From the NCBI RefSeq assembly GCF_014649035.1, contig NZ_BMSG01000039.1, positions 1 through 59,385 of the forward strand: 59,385 nt of DNA. Reading direction: 5' to 3'. Of this stretch, positions 9,043-19,231 are shown piece by piece; the first letter of the stretch is position 1, and each line of letters begins with the position of its first letter. The translations under genes were made by a program, and so were the position numbers. This DNA comes from Streptomyces sindenensis. Its GTDB lineage: Bacteria; Actinomycetota; Actinomycetes; Streptomycetales; Streptomycetaceae. The notes beneath the pieces were generated by a model that saw nothing but the letters and a program-made list of their open reading frames with translations, was not told the DNA's origin and ran no database searches.

Positions 9043-10208
9043 GCGCTCGCACCGATCGCCGGGGCGCTCACGCCGCTGGTCGCCTCGGCGGCGACCGCCA
9101 TGAACTGCCGGACACTGCTGGTCCACCGGAACGCGGCGGCCCGCTCCCGGGCCGCCTTGCCCATCGCCTCGCGCCGCTCGTCGTCCAGGGCGAGCGCGCA
9201 CCAGGACGCGGCGAAGGAGGACGCGCCCCGGGCGAGGATGCCCGTGACCCCGTCCTCGACGGAGTCGCGCAGCCCGGGGACGTCGAAGCCCAGGGTCGGG
9301 GTGGAGCGGGCGCCGGCCTCCGTGACGACCAGCCCCCACCCCTCCACGGCCGCCGGATGCAGCAGCATCCACGACGCGCAGAGCAGCCGGTGCTTCTCCT
9401 CCTCGGTGACATGGCCGGCGAACTCCACCCCGGGACCGGCGAGCCGCTCCAGGCGGGCCCGCTCGGGGCCGTCGCCGACGATCACCAGCCGGCCGCCGGT
9501 GACCGGCCGGACCCGCTCCCACAGCTGGAGCAGCAGATCGATGCGCTTGTAGTCGACGAGCCGGCCGAGCGCCGTGAACAGCGGGGTCTCGGACCGGTCG
9601 CCCTGCGGGCTCGGCTCCTCGACGCCGTTGTTCACCACCCTGATCCGGTGGTCGGGCACGCCCAGGTCCCGCAGGGCGCCCGCCGTGGACGGGGACACCG
9701 CGATCATCAGATGGTCGCGGTAGGCCCGGGACAGGGCCCAGTGCTCCAGCCGCCGTCCGGCCCGCGCCACCGGCATCGGGAACCGCATGTCCCACAGGTC
9801 GGTGTGCACATGGTTGACGAGGCACACGGTGGGCCCGCGGTGCCACAGGGGCGCGAGATACGGCATGCCGTTGCAGACCTCGACCAGCAGGTCGCAGTCG
9901 CCGATCTGCCGGGCGAAGGCGGACCGCGCACCGAGGTAGTGCCCCAGGGTGCCGCCCGCCGAGACGACTCGGTAGGTCCTGCGGGCGGCCTGGCCGCCGC
10001 ACAGGAGGGTGACGTCGTGGCCCTCCTCGGTGAGGCCCGAGGCGAGCCGGTCGATCAGCAGCTCGGAGCCACCGGCGGCCGGGTTTCCCAGGTCGCGGTG
10101 GGCGAGGAAGACGATGCGTCGCGGGGTCGCGGGGACCCTGGAGGACGCCGGGCCCTGACCCTGGCGCGTGACTGCATCGAGCAGTGGGGGAGGTACGTGC
10201 TGGGGCAT
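9039..10208 (-). CDS. GT4-type glycosyltransferase
   Basis: A 389-residue GT-B fold glycosyltransferase of family 4. The N-terminal Rossmann half begins after a short leader with RRIVFLAHRDLGNPAAGGSE, where the GG loop contacts the acceptor or diphosphate. The C-terminal half has the nucleotide-sugar domain (LGRLVDYKRIDLLL, then LVIVGDGPERARLE) and the EX7E-like stretch HPAAVEGWGLVVTEAGA. It probably works at the cytoplasmic membrane face with an NDP-sugar donor. The chosen ATG has GGAG at suitable spacing; earlier in-frame starts would add a low-complexity Pro/Arg extension. It is the first gene of the glycan operon, and the 261 bases upstream must contain the promoter. Confidence 0.88.
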   Translation of the reverse strand: MPQHVPPPLLDAVTRQGQGPASSRVPATPRRIVFLAHRDLGNPAAGGSELLIDRLASGLTEEGHDVTLLCGGQAARRTYRVVSAGGTLGHYLGARSAFARQIGDCDLLVEVCNGMPYLAPLWHRGPTVCLVNHVHTDLWDMRFPMPVARAGRRLEHWALSRAYRDHLMIAVSPSTAGALRDLGVPDHRIRVVNNGVEEPSPQGDRSETPLFTALGRLVDYKRIDLLLQLWERVRPVTGGRLVIVGDGPERARLERLAGPGVEFAGHVTEEEKHRLLCASWMLLHPAAVEGWGLVVTEAGARSTPTLGFDVPGLRDSVEDGVTGILARGASSFAASWCALALDDERREAMGKAARERAAAFRWTSSVRQFMAVAAEATSGVSAPAIGASA

Positions 10209-10469
10209 TGGGCGCTCCAACTCGGCTCGGGGTGCGGGAATGCGCGGACGAGCGGAAAGAGGGTGGTCCGCGGACGGGCGAAAGAACGGAAGACGGAAAG
10301 GGACAGGAGGGTAGGGGACGGGAAACGCGGGGGCGTACGGGGCGGGGCGGAGATCGCACATGATGTGACGGAAAAGGGGAGACCGGGGGGCCGTGCTCTG
10401 GTGGGGATAGACAGTTTTCGGCACGGGTTACCGCCCGGCTACTCACCGGCGCAACAACTTGCGGGTAAC

Positions 10470-11453
10470 TCAGGTGCGCGTACTCGTCATCATGTGAGTG
10501 TTCGAGGCTTCCGGAGCCTCCCGGCGCCCCCTGACGACGAGGACGACCCCCACCACCGTGAGTACGAGACCCGTCCCGGCCGCCCCCATCGGTGCGGTCT
10601 CGCCGAGCGTTGCCAGCCGCTTGCTGTCCGCCGACGCCAGCTCGACCTGCTTCTTCTGGGTCCCCTCGGTGAACTCCACCCGCTTGCTCTCCAGCAGCAC
10701 CACGGCGTCCTTCTTCGAGCCGGGCGCGCGCAGCGTCTTCTTCGGGCCGATCGCCGCGTTGATGATGCGGCCGGTGCGCTTGTCCACGACCAGCTCGATG
10801 CCGCTGTTGGAATACCACTCCTCGGCCAGCACCTGGGGCGTCTTCTTCCGGCCCACGAGGACCCCGGGCACCTGACGCACCCCGGTCTTCGTCGGCTCGA
10901 CCTCGCCCTTGAAGAGGTAGCCGGCGTAGCCCTGGATCTTCTTCTCGCCCTCGAAGGAGAGCCGCACCACACCGCCGAGCGTGCTGTCCCACCAGCGGTA
11001 GGCGCGCTTCTCGACGTCGAAGGGGAACTTGAGGTACGCCTCCCCGTCGAACGTCGGGGACTCCTCGCAGCAGTGCACCGGCTCGTTGGTGGTGCGGTCG
11101 GTCACCCAGCGCTCCAGCGTCCACTGGAGGGCGTCACGGGGATCGGAGGCGGGCAGCGTCGCGTCGTGGTCGACGGACGTGGACACGTCCCAGACGGCGT
11201 TGCCGCTCTTCTCGCTGTCGGCCACGTCACCGCGCACCTGCCGGGTGATCGTGATCGTCTCGTCCTCGACCGTCTCCACCTTGCCGGTGTCGAAATAGCT
11301 TCCGGTACCGGTGAACACGGTGGTCGTGTCGGTGTCTATCGGGGTGCGCTTGGCATGCGGCTGGACATACCAGACGAGCAGTGGTGCGAGGACGAGCAGA
11401 AAGACCCCCGCCCCCAGCAGAACGAGCGAGAGGGGTGAAGCATTGCGGCGCAT
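10470..11453 (-). CDS. DUF3068 (PorA-family-named) membrane protein
   Basis: A 327-residue protein with one N-terminal transmembrane helix (residues 8-30), a long extracytoplasmic beta-rich domain with a Cys-Cys pair (VHCCEESP near residue 127), and a C-terminal helix (about 295-315) before a basic tail. This is the architecture of actinobacterial DUF3068 proteins, which databases call porin PorA family although no porin activity is implied here. An AGGAG site precedes the ATG by eight bases. It lies upstream of, and in the same direction as, the GT4-AftD operon with a 261-base gap, so it may have its own promoter but share a cell-envelope function. Role unknown. Confidence 0.82.
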   Translation of the reverse strand: MRRNASPLSLVLLGAGVFLLVLAPLLVWYVQPHAKRTPIDTDTTTVFTGTGSYFDTGKVETVEDETITITRQVRGDVADSEKSGNAVWDVSTSVDHDATLPASDPRDALQWTLERWVTDRTTNEPVHCCEESPTFDGEAYLKFPFDVEKRAYRWWDSTLGGVVRLSFEGEKKIQGYAGYLFKGEVEPTKTGVRQVPGVLVGRKKTPQVLAEEWYSNSGIELVVDKRTGRIINAAIGPKKTLRAPGSKKDAVVLLESKRVEFTEGTQKKQVELASADSKRLATLGETAPMGAAGTGLVLTVVGVVLVVRGRREAPEASNTHMMTSTRT

Positions 11454-11639
11454 CCGGGCACTCCTGGGTCGAAATCTCTTCGCGGAGGTGCACGGGCCCC
11501 GGGCCGGTCAGCCCTTGATTGGCGTGAACAGTAAGCAAGGCCTTGACGAGATGTCAATGACCTGTCGACACTGTGTGCGAGCCGGAGGGGCCCGGCTCAA
11601 CGGGGTGGGGATCGCCTCCAGCAAGGAGCTGACCCGACT

Positions 11640-11792
11640 ATGCGCAGACTCATCGCCGCTCTTTCCACCGCCGTGGTGGCCGCGGCGCTCGCCACAGGTG
11701 CGGCGTTCGGTGTCGTGGCACTGCTCGACGCCACCCCCGACCAGCCCAATACGCCACTGATCAGCTACGACACCGCACCGGCGGCTCCATGA
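11640..11792 (+). CDS. DUF2613-like small membrane-anchored peptide
   Basis: A 50-residue peptide: short basic start (MRRL), one hydrophobic helix of about 24 residues rich in Ala/Val (positions 5-29), then an acidic/Pro tail (LLDATPDQPNTPL). It resembles the actinobacterial DUF2613 family of tiny secreted or membrane proteins. An AAGGAG site lies 11 bases upstream of the ATG and the stop overlaps the PucR start as ATGA, supporting real translation. In Mycobacterium tuberculosis a DUF2613 gene (Rv0236A) sits beside aftD; here it is about 3.3 kb from the AftD-like gene and divergent from the DUF3068 gene. Function unknown. Confidence 0.72.
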   Translation: MRRLIAALSTAVVAAALATGAAFGVVALLDATPDQPNTPLISYDTAPAAP

Positions 11793-12988
11793 CGCGCACG
11801 GCCTGGCAGGAGGTGCCCCGGTCCCAGCTGGACCGGTTCGCCACCATCGCCCTGTCCGAGGCCCCGGAGCTCGCCCAGACGATCCTGCACGCGATCCGCC
11901 GGGACTACCCCTACCTCCACCTCGTCGAGGACGAGTCCGGGGAGCCGCTGGCCCTGGTCGGCATCCGGCGTGCCATCGAGGGGTTCGTCGACAACCTCAC
12001 CTCCGGCGCGCACCCCCGGGTGCCGCCGGAGATGTTCCAGGAGTTCGGACGGGGCGAGGGCCTGGAGGGCCGCAGCCTCGACTCGCTCCAGGCCATCTAC
12101 CGCTTCGGCGTCCGGCTCACCTGGCGCAGGCTCGCCGAGATCGGCCAGCAGGTCGACATCCCGGCGCCCGCCATGTACGAGCTGGCCGAATCGGGATTCG
12201 AGTATCTGGACGGGCTCGTGGAACAGTCGGTACGGGGCTACGCCGAGGCGGCGGCCCGGCGCGCCAGCGAACGCCTCCGCCTCCAGCGCCAGCTGATCGA
12301 GATGCTGCTCATGGAGCACCGCGTCGAATCGACCCGGACCCTGGCCGAGCGGGCCGCCCGCATCGGCTGGGAGCTTCCCGAGACGATCGCGGTGGGCGTC
12401 CTCATCCGCCCCGCCCGGGAGGCGGTGGCCCCGGCCGTCGGCCAGGGCATCCTGCTGGAGATGGAGAGCGAGCAGCCGCGCATCGTCATCCCGGACCCGG
12501 ACACGGCGGGCCGCGCGGAGATCCTGCGGCGGGCCACGGCGGGCTGGTCCGGGGCGATCGGCCCGGCGGTCCCGCTGGCCGCCGCCGCGACCTCGCTGCG
12601 CTGGGCGGAGACCGCGGTCCAGCTGATCAAGAAGGACCTGCTCCCGCAGGGCGAGGTGCTGCACTGCACCAAGCGCGTGGAGGAGCTGGTCCTGCTGCCG
12701 GCCCAGGAGCTGATCGACGCCTCCGCCCGCCGCTGTCTCGCCCCGCTGGACGGCCTCAGCCCGACCCAGGCGCGGCGGCTGGCCGAGACCCTGCTGGCCT
12801 GGATCGAGACCCCCGGCGGCGCCCCCGAGGTGGCCGCCCGTCTCGGCGTCCACCCCCAGACGGCCCGCTACCGGCTGCGGCAGATCCGGGAGCTGTGGGG
12901 GGACGCCATCGACGAACCGGACCAGCGCTTCGAGATGCTGCTCGTGCTCCGCGCCCAGCGGCTGCGGGGCGACCTGGCCCAGGGCTGA
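11789..12988 (+). CDS. PucR/CdaR-type transcriptional regulator
   Basis: A 399-residue regulator with an N-terminal RsbT co-antagonist-like helical domain (about 1-170), a middle GGDEF-like region and a C-terminal helix-turn-helix (AARLGVHPQTARYRLRQIRELWGD, about 350-373) characteristic of PucR/CdaR proteins. Such proteins control purine, amino acid or polyamine/ethanolamine catabolism. Its start overlaps the stop of the 50-residue peptide (ATGA), so the two are co-transcribed. It converges on the SDR-ALDH-glutamine synthetase operon across a strong terminator. It may regulate that catabolic cluster or simply be adjacent; the sequence does not decide. Confidence 0.85.
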   Translation: MTRTAWQEVPRSQLDRFATIALSEAPELAQTILHAIRRDYPYLHLVEDESGEPLALVGIRRAIEGFVDNLTSGAHPRVPPEMFQEFGRGEGLEGRSLDSLQAIYRFGVRLTWRRLAEIGQQVDIPAPAMYELAESGFEYLDGLVEQSVRGYAEAAARRASERLRLQRQLIEMLLMEHRVESTRTLAERAARIGWELPETIAVGVLIRPAREAVAPAVGQGILLEMESEQPRIVIPDPDTAGRAEILRRATAGWSGAIGPAVPLAAAATSLRWAETAVQLIKKDLLPQGEVLHCTKRVEELVLLPAQELIDASARRCLAPLDGLSPTQARRLAETLLAWIETPGGAPEVAARLGVHPQTARYRLRQIRELWGDAIDEPDQRFEMLLVLRAQRLRGDLAQG

Positions 12989-12993
12989 GGCCC

Positions 12994-13044
12994 GGAACGC
13001 CGCGGCCCGCACGTCCCCGGGGACGTGCGGGCCGCGGGCGTTCC
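12994..13044. terminator. bidirectional hairpin terminator
   Basis: A perfect 17-bp stem (13000-13016 with 13021-13037) around a CCGG loop, extended by six further pairs (GGAACG/CGTTCC) after a one-base bulge. It lies between the convergent PucR and SDR genes and should end transcription from both sides. Confidence 0.85.
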
Positions 13045-13098
13045 GCGTCGGTTCCAGGTCCTGTCGTCGAACGGCAGGCGGCAGTGTGACGACAGGGT

Positions 13099-13884
13099 CT
13101 AGACCGGGGTGACGTACGCCCCGGCGATCCCGCCGTCGACCAGGAAGTCCGTGGCGTTCACGAACGAGGAGTCGTCGCTCGCCAGGAACGCCACGGCGGC
13201 GGCGATCTCCGTCGGCTCGGCGAACCGCCCGAGCGGGATGTGGATCAGCCGCCGGGCGGCCCGCTCCGGGTCCTTGGCGAACAGCTCCTGGAGCAGCGGG
13301 GTGTTGACCGGCCCCGGGCAGAGCGCGTTGACGCGGATGCCTTCCCGCGCGAACTGCACCCCCAGCTCGCGCGACATCGCCAGCACCCCGCCCTTGGACG
13401 CGGTGTACGAGATCTGCGAGGTGGCCGCGCCCATCCGGGCCACGAACGAGGCCGTGTTGATGATGGAGCCCCTGCCCTGCGCGCGCATGTAGGGGATGGC
13501 CGCCTTGCAGCAGAGGTAGACCGAGGTCAGATTGACCTCCTGCACCCGCTTCCACGCCTCCAGACCGGTCTCCAGGATGGAGTCGTCGTCCGGCGGGGAG
13601 ATCCCCGCGTTGTTGAACGCGATGTCGACCGACCCGTAGGTGTCGTGGGCGGCCTCGAACAGCGCGTCCACCTGCTCGGCGTCGGTGACGTCGGTACGGA
13701 CGAAGAGCCCGGCGGCCTCCTCGGCGGCGGCCTTGCCGCGCTCCTCGTCCACATCGGCGCAGACGACATGGGCGCCCTCGGCGGCCAGCCGCCGGACGGT
13801 GGCCAGACCGATGCCGCTGCCGGCCCCGGTGACGACGGCGGTGCGGCCGACCAGGCGGCGGCAGACGGAAGAAGTGTCGGTCAT
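13099..13884 (-). CDS. SDR family NAD(P)-dependent oxidoreductase
   Basis: A 261-residue classical short-chain dehydrogenase. It has the cofactor loop TGAGSGIG (19-26), a strand-2 Asp suggesting NAD (CADVDEE), NNAG (91-94), catalytic Ser146 (NTASF), and YTASK with Tyr160 and Lys164. It follows the aldehyde dehydrogenase gene by five bases and belongs to the glutamine synthetase-like operon. In a gamma-glutamyl-ethanolamide pathway this enzyme would be the natural candidate to oxidise the alcohol to an aldehyde before the aldehyde dehydrogenase acts (inference). Annotation as a 3-oxoacyl-ACP reductase from sequence alone would be misleading. Confidence 0.88.
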   Translation of the reverse strand: MTDTSSVCRRLVGRTAVVTGAGSGIGLATVRRLAAEGAHVVCADVDEERGKAAAEEAAGLFVRTDVTDAEQVDALFEAAHDTYGSVDIAFNNAGISPPDDDSILETGLEAWKRVQEVNLTSVYLCCKAAIPYMRAQGRGSIINTASFVARMGAATSQISYTASKGGVLAMSRELGVQFAREGIRVNALCPGPVNTPLLQELFAKDPERAARRLIHIPLGRFAEPTEIAAAVAFLASDDSSFVNATDFLVDGGIAGAYVTPV

Positions 13885-13889
13885 GGTGC

Positions 13890-15284
13890 TCAGGCCTCCG
13901 TGCTGATGAAGACGTTCTTGGTTTCGGTGAAGGCGGCCAGGGCGTCCGGGCCGAGCTCGCGGCCCAGCCCCGACTGCTTGTAGCCGCCGAAGGGGGTCGA
14001 ATAGCGCACGCTGGAATGCGAGTTGACCGAGAGGTTGCCCGCCCGCAGCCCCTGGCTGACGCGCAGTGCCCGGCCCACGTCCCGGGTCCAGACCGAGCCG
14101 GCGAGCCCGTAGTCGGTGGCGTTGGCCAGCCGCAGCGCGTCCGCCTCGCCCTCGAACGGAAGCACCACGGCCACCGGCCCGAAGACCTCCTCGACGGCCA
14201 CCGGAGCGTCGGGCGCGACCCCGGCGAGGACGGTCGGCGGATACCAGAACCCGGGGCCCTCGGGCGCTTTGCCGAGCATCGCCCGTACGCCGTCGGCCTC
14301 CCGGCCGCCGTCGACGAGCCCCCGGACCCGGTCCCGCTGGACGGCCGAGATCAGCGGCCCCATCTGCGTCCTCTCGTCGGCCGGGTCGCCCACCACCACG
14401 GCGGACACGGCCGGGACGAGGGCATCGAGGAACCGGTCGTACACGGACCGCTCGACCAGGATCCGGGTCCGGGCGCAGCAGTCCTGACCGGCGTTGTCCA
14501 GGAAGGACATCGGGGCGGATGCGGCCGCGGCCTCCACATCGGCGTCGGCGAAGACGACGTTGGGGCTCTTGCCGCCCAGCTCCAGGGTGAGCCGCTTCAC
14601 GCGTTCGGCGCAGCGGGTCATGATGTGCTTGCCGGTCCGGGTGGAGCCGGTGAACACGATCTTCGCGACGCCCGGGTGCTCGACCAGCGCGTTCCCGGCC
14701 ACCGGTCCCTCGCCGGGCAGCACCTGGAGGAGACCCTCCGGAAGGCCCGCCTCCAGGGCGAGTTCGGCCAGTCGCAGAGCGGTCAGCGGGGTCGTCTCGG
14801 CGGGCTTGAGGAGGACGGCGTTGCCCGCGGCGAGGGCCGGGGCGAGACCCCAGGCGGCGATCGGCATCGGGAAGTTCCACGGGGCGATGACCCCGACGAC
14901 GCCCAGCGGCTCCAGGACGGTGAAGTCGATGCCGCCCGCGACGGGGATCTGCCGGCCCAGCAGCCGTTCGGCCCCGCCCGCGCTGTAGTCGAGCAGATCG
15001 CGGACGTTGCCCGCCTCCCACCGGGCGTTCCCGAGGGTGTGACCGGCCTCCCGGACCTCCAGCCGCGCCAGTTCCTCGATGTGTTCGTCGACGACGGCGG
15101 CGAAGCGGCGCAGCAGCCGGGCCCGGTCGGCGGGCGCGGCGGCTGCCCAGGAGCGCTGGGCCGTCGCCGCGCGGACGACGGCGGCGTCCACGTCGGCGGC
15201 GGAGGCGGCGGGGACGGTGGCGATGACCTCGGCGGTGGCCGGGTTGAGGACGTCCAGGGCGGACGCCGCGGGGTGCTGTGACAC
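13890..15284 (-). CDS. aldehyde dehydrogenase family protein
   Basis: A 464-residue NAD(P)-dependent aldehyde dehydrogenase with the oxyanion Asn in APWNFPM (135-141), the cofactor-binding FTGST (211-215), general-base Glu235 (LELGGKSP) and nucleophile Cys269 in GQDCCA. A second Cys follows directly. It is GTG-started with a GAGG site eight bases upstream. Located between the glutamine synthetase-like gene and the SDR, it probably oxidises a gamma-glutamyl-amino-aldehyde to the acid, as PuuC-like enzymes do in gamma-glutamylated amine pathways. Exact substrate inferred from context; family certain. Confidence 0.9.
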   Translation of the reverse strand: MSQHPAASALDVLNPATAEVIATVPAASAADVDAAVVRAATAQRSWAAAAPADRARLLRRFAAVVDEHIEELARLEVREAGHTLGNARWEAGNVRDLLDYSAGGAERLLGRQIPVAGGIDFTVLEPLGVVGVIAPWNFPMPIAAWGLAPALAAGNAVLLKPAETTPLTALRLAELALEAGLPEGLLQVLPGEGPVAGNALVEHPGVAKIVFTGSTRTGKHIMTRCAERVKRLTLELGGKSPNVVFADADVEAAAASAPMSFLDNAGQDCCARTRILVERSVYDRFLDALVPAVSAVVVGDPADERTQMGPLISAVQRDRVRGLVDGGREADGVRAMLGKAPEGPGFWYPPTVLAGVAPDAPVAVEEVFGPVAVVLPFEGEADALRLANATDYGLAGSVWTRDVGRALRVSQGLRAGNLSVNSHSSVRYSTPFGGYKQSGLGRELGPDALAAFTETKNVFISTEA

Positions 15285-15311
15285 GTACGGACCTCGATCG
15301 GAAGGGGGTGG

Positions 15312-16676
15312 TCAGAGGCGTTCGAAGGAGCGGCGCAGCTCCCAGTCGGTCACCGCGGAGTCGTACGCGGCCAGTTCGACCCGGGCCATGTTCAGGTAGT
15401 GCGCGACGACCTCCTCGCCGAAGGCTTCCTTGGCGATCGGGCTGGCCTCCCACAGTTCGGCGGCCTCGCGCAGGGTCGCCGGCACCTGGTCGTAGTCGGC
15501 GGTGTAGGCGTTGCCCGTACAGGCCTCGGGCAGCTCCAGCCGGTGCTCGACCCCGTACAGTCCGGCGGCGACCAGCCCGGCGACCGCCAGATGCGGGTTG
15601 ACGTCGCCGCCCGGCAGCCGGTTCTCGAAGCGCGTCGAGCGCCCGTGCCCGACGACCCGCAGGGCACAGGTGCGGTTGTCGGCACCCCAGGCGACTGCGG
15701 TGGGGGCGAAGGAGCCGGGCTGGAAGCGCTTGTAGGAGTTGATGTTGGGGGCGTAGAGGAGGGAGAAGTCCCGCAGGGCGGCGAGCTGTCCGGCCAGGAA
15801 GTGGCGCATCACCTCCGACATGCCGTCCGGTCCTTCGCCCGCCATCACGTTCACGCCGTCCGCGTCGGTCAGCGAGAGGTGGATGTGGCAGGAGTTGCCC
15901 TCGCGCTCGTCGTACTTGGCCATGAAGGTCAGCGCGACCCCCTCCTGGGCCGCGATCTCCTTGGCGCCCGTCTTGTAGACGGCGTGCTGGTCGCAGGTGG
16001 TGAGCGCGTCGTCGTAGCGGAAGACGATCTCGTGCTGGCCCGGATTGCACTCGCCCTTGGCCGATTCGACGGTCAGCCCCGCCAGTTGCATCTCGTTGCG
16101 GATCCGGCGCAGCAGCGGCTCGATGCGGCCGGTGCCGAGGATCGAGTAGTCGATGTTGTACTGGTTGGCCGGGGTCAGCCCGCGGTAGCCGCGGTCCCAG
16201 GCCTCCTCGTAACTGTCCCGGAAGACGATGAACTCCAGCTCCGTGCCCACCTGGGCCGTCCAGCCGCGCTCCGCCAGCCGGTCGAGCTGGCGGCGCAGGA
16301 TCTGCCGGGGGGCGGCGACCACCGGACTGCCGTCGTGCCAGGCGAGATCCGCGATGAGAAGCGCGGTCCCCTCGTGCCAGGGGACGGGGCGCAGGGTCGC
16401 GGGGTCGGGGACCATGCCGAAGTCACCGTAGCCGTTCTCCCACGAGGACATCGCGTAACCGTCGACCGTCCGCATCTCGGTGTCCACGGCCAGGAGGTAG
16501 TTGCAGCCCTCGGTCCCGTGCTCCAGCACCTCGTCGAGGAAGAACCCGGCCGCGAACCGCTTCCCCTGGAGCCGGCCCTGCATGTCCGGGAAGGCCAGCA
16601 CCACGGTGTCTATCGACCCGTCCGCGACCCGTGAGCGGAGCTCGTCGACGCCGAGCGGGGGTGTGCGGTCTGCCAC
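15312..16676 (-). CDS. glnA4: GlnA4-like glutamine synthetase family protein (gamma-glutamyl amine ligase)
   Basis: A 454-residue member of the glutamine synthetase superfamily. Metal and substrate residues are visible: TELEF (145-149), KGECNPGQHE (207-216), SCHIHLS (262-268), the Arg of NRLPGGDVNP, and the Trp-containing N-terminal loop. Length and layout match gamma-glutamylpolyamine/ethanolamide ligases rather than nitrogen-assimilating GlnA. Streptomyces coelicolor GlnA4 (SCO1613) makes gamma-glutamylethanolamide, and the ethanolamine-type permease next door favours the same reaction here. I chose the GTG start preceded by a perfect AAGGAGG site. It is divergent from the GntR regulator. 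A role on polyamines instead of ethanolamine cannot be excluded. Confidence 0.85.
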   Translation of the reverse strand: MADRTPPLGVDELRSRVADGSIDTVVLAFPDMQGRLQGKRFAAGFFLDEVLEHGTEGCNYLLAVDTEMRTVDGYAMSSWENGYGDFGMVPDPATLRPVPWHEGTALLIADLAWHDGSPVVAAPRQILRRQLDRLAERGWTAQVGTELEFIVFRDSYEEAWDRGYRGLTPANQYNIDYSILGTGRIEPLLRRIRNEMQLAGLTVESAKGECNPGQHEIVFRYDDALTTCDQHAVYKTGAKEIAAQEGVALTFMAKYDEREGNSCHIHLSLTDADGVNVMAGEGPDGMSEVMRHFLAGQLAALRDFSLLYAPNINSYKRFQPGSFAPTAVAWGADNRTCALRVVGHGRSTRFENRLPGGDVNPHLAVAGLVAAGLYGVEHRLELPEACTGNAYTADYDQVPATLREAAELWEASPIAKEAFGEEVVAHYLNMARVELAAYDSAVTDWELRRSFERL

Positions 16677-16749
16677 GGGATGCCTCCTTGGGTGAACCGG
16701 GAGGCATAAGGTATGGCAGAGAACCATTGCTTGGGAAGGGGATCCGCCA

Positions 16750-17538
16750 GTGGCCGCGAACGGAAGAGCGGACGACACCCGTCCGGGGGTACGGGCCGGA
16801 GGGGCGGCAGAGGGTGCCGGCTGCTCCGCGCCCGGCCCGCTGGACTCCGTACTGCGCCCGGTCCGCGCGGGCAACGGCTTCGAGGAGGCCCTGGAGCAGG
16901 TCCTCCAGCTGCTGCGCCTCGGCCTCGTGCCGCCGGGCGAACGCCTGCCCTCCGAACGTGATCTGTCCCAGCACCTGCGGATCAGCAGGGTGACGCTGCG
17001 CGAGGTCCTCAAGGTCCTCCAGGACCAGAACATGGTCGAGAGCCGCCGCGGCCGCTACGGAGGCACGTTCGTCCTGCCGCGCACGGCCACCCCCGACGGC
17101 AGCGACGAACTGCGCCGCCGTATCGCCGCCGTCGACGTCGAGGACACCCTGCGCTTCCGCGAAGTGCTGGAGGCCGGAGCCGCGGGTCTGTGCGCCGAAG
17201 GGCTCACGGCCGACGGCGAAGCCCGGCTGCGCGGGGCGCTCGGCGCCACCCGGGGCGCCCGGCTGGAGGACTACCGCCGCCAGGACACCCTGCTCCACCT
17301 CGCCCTCGCCGAACTCTCCGGCTCCCGCACGCTCGCCGCCCAGTACGCCGCCGTCCGGGCCACCCTCAACGAACTGCTCGACTGCATCCCGCTGCTGGTG
17401 CGCAACCTGGAACACTCCCAGCAGCAGCACGCGGCCGTCGTCGAGGCGGTCCTCGACCGGGACCCGGAGGCGGCGCGCGAGATGATGCGCGAACACTGCG
17501 GCGGTACGGCCGCCCTGCTGCGCGGCTTCCTCGCCTGA
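16750..17538 (+). CDS. FadR/GntR family transcriptional regulator
   Basis: A 262-residue regulator with an N-terminal winged helix (LPSERDLSQHLRISRVTLREVLKVL, about 65-90) and an all-helical FCD ligand domain (about 115-255) whose metal-binding His/Asp positions are represented by LHLALAE and QQQHAAVVEAV. It is divergent from the GlnA4-like gene; the 73-base gap must hold both promoters, and includes a short ATGG-N7-CCAT dyad at 16713-16727 that could be its operator. It likely senses an intermediate of the amine pathway and controls the ligase operon and the permease. Ligand unknown. Confidence 0.85.
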   Translation: MAANGRADDTRPGVRAGGAAEGAGCSAPGPLDSVLRPVRAGNGFEEALEQVLQLLRLGLVPPGERLPSERDLSQHLRISRVTLREVLKVLQDQNMVESRRGRYGGTFVLPRTATPDGSDELRRRIAAVDVEDTLRFREVLEAGAAGLCAEGLTADGEARLRGALGATRGARLEDYRRQDTLLHLALAELSGSRTLAAQYAAVRATLNELLDCIPLLVRNLEHSQQQHAAVVEAVLDRDPEAAREMMREHCGGTAALLRGFLA

Positions 17539-17702
17539 GCCCGGGGGGACGCACGGGCCGACGGCGTCCGGCGAGGCGAATCCGTAACCACTCTTCCACG
17601 CGCGCCCCTTGCCAGGCGCCGCCGGGTTCCACAAAGGTGTGCCGACGAACCTTTGATCGAAGCAGTTCCAACGATGAAGTCGACACACATCTGGAGCGCC
17701 TC

Positions 17703-19172
<1,470 letters not shown>

Positions 19173-19231
19173 TCACGCCGGGCGCCCCGGCCGCCGACGT
19201 CTGTCCCGACCGACCCGAAGGAGTACGTTCC

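Noticed and set aside
10470..11453. Calling the DUF3068 protein a porin
   Set aside because: The name comes from a database label; the protein has two helices and a soluble domain, and this organism type has no mycolate outer membrane.
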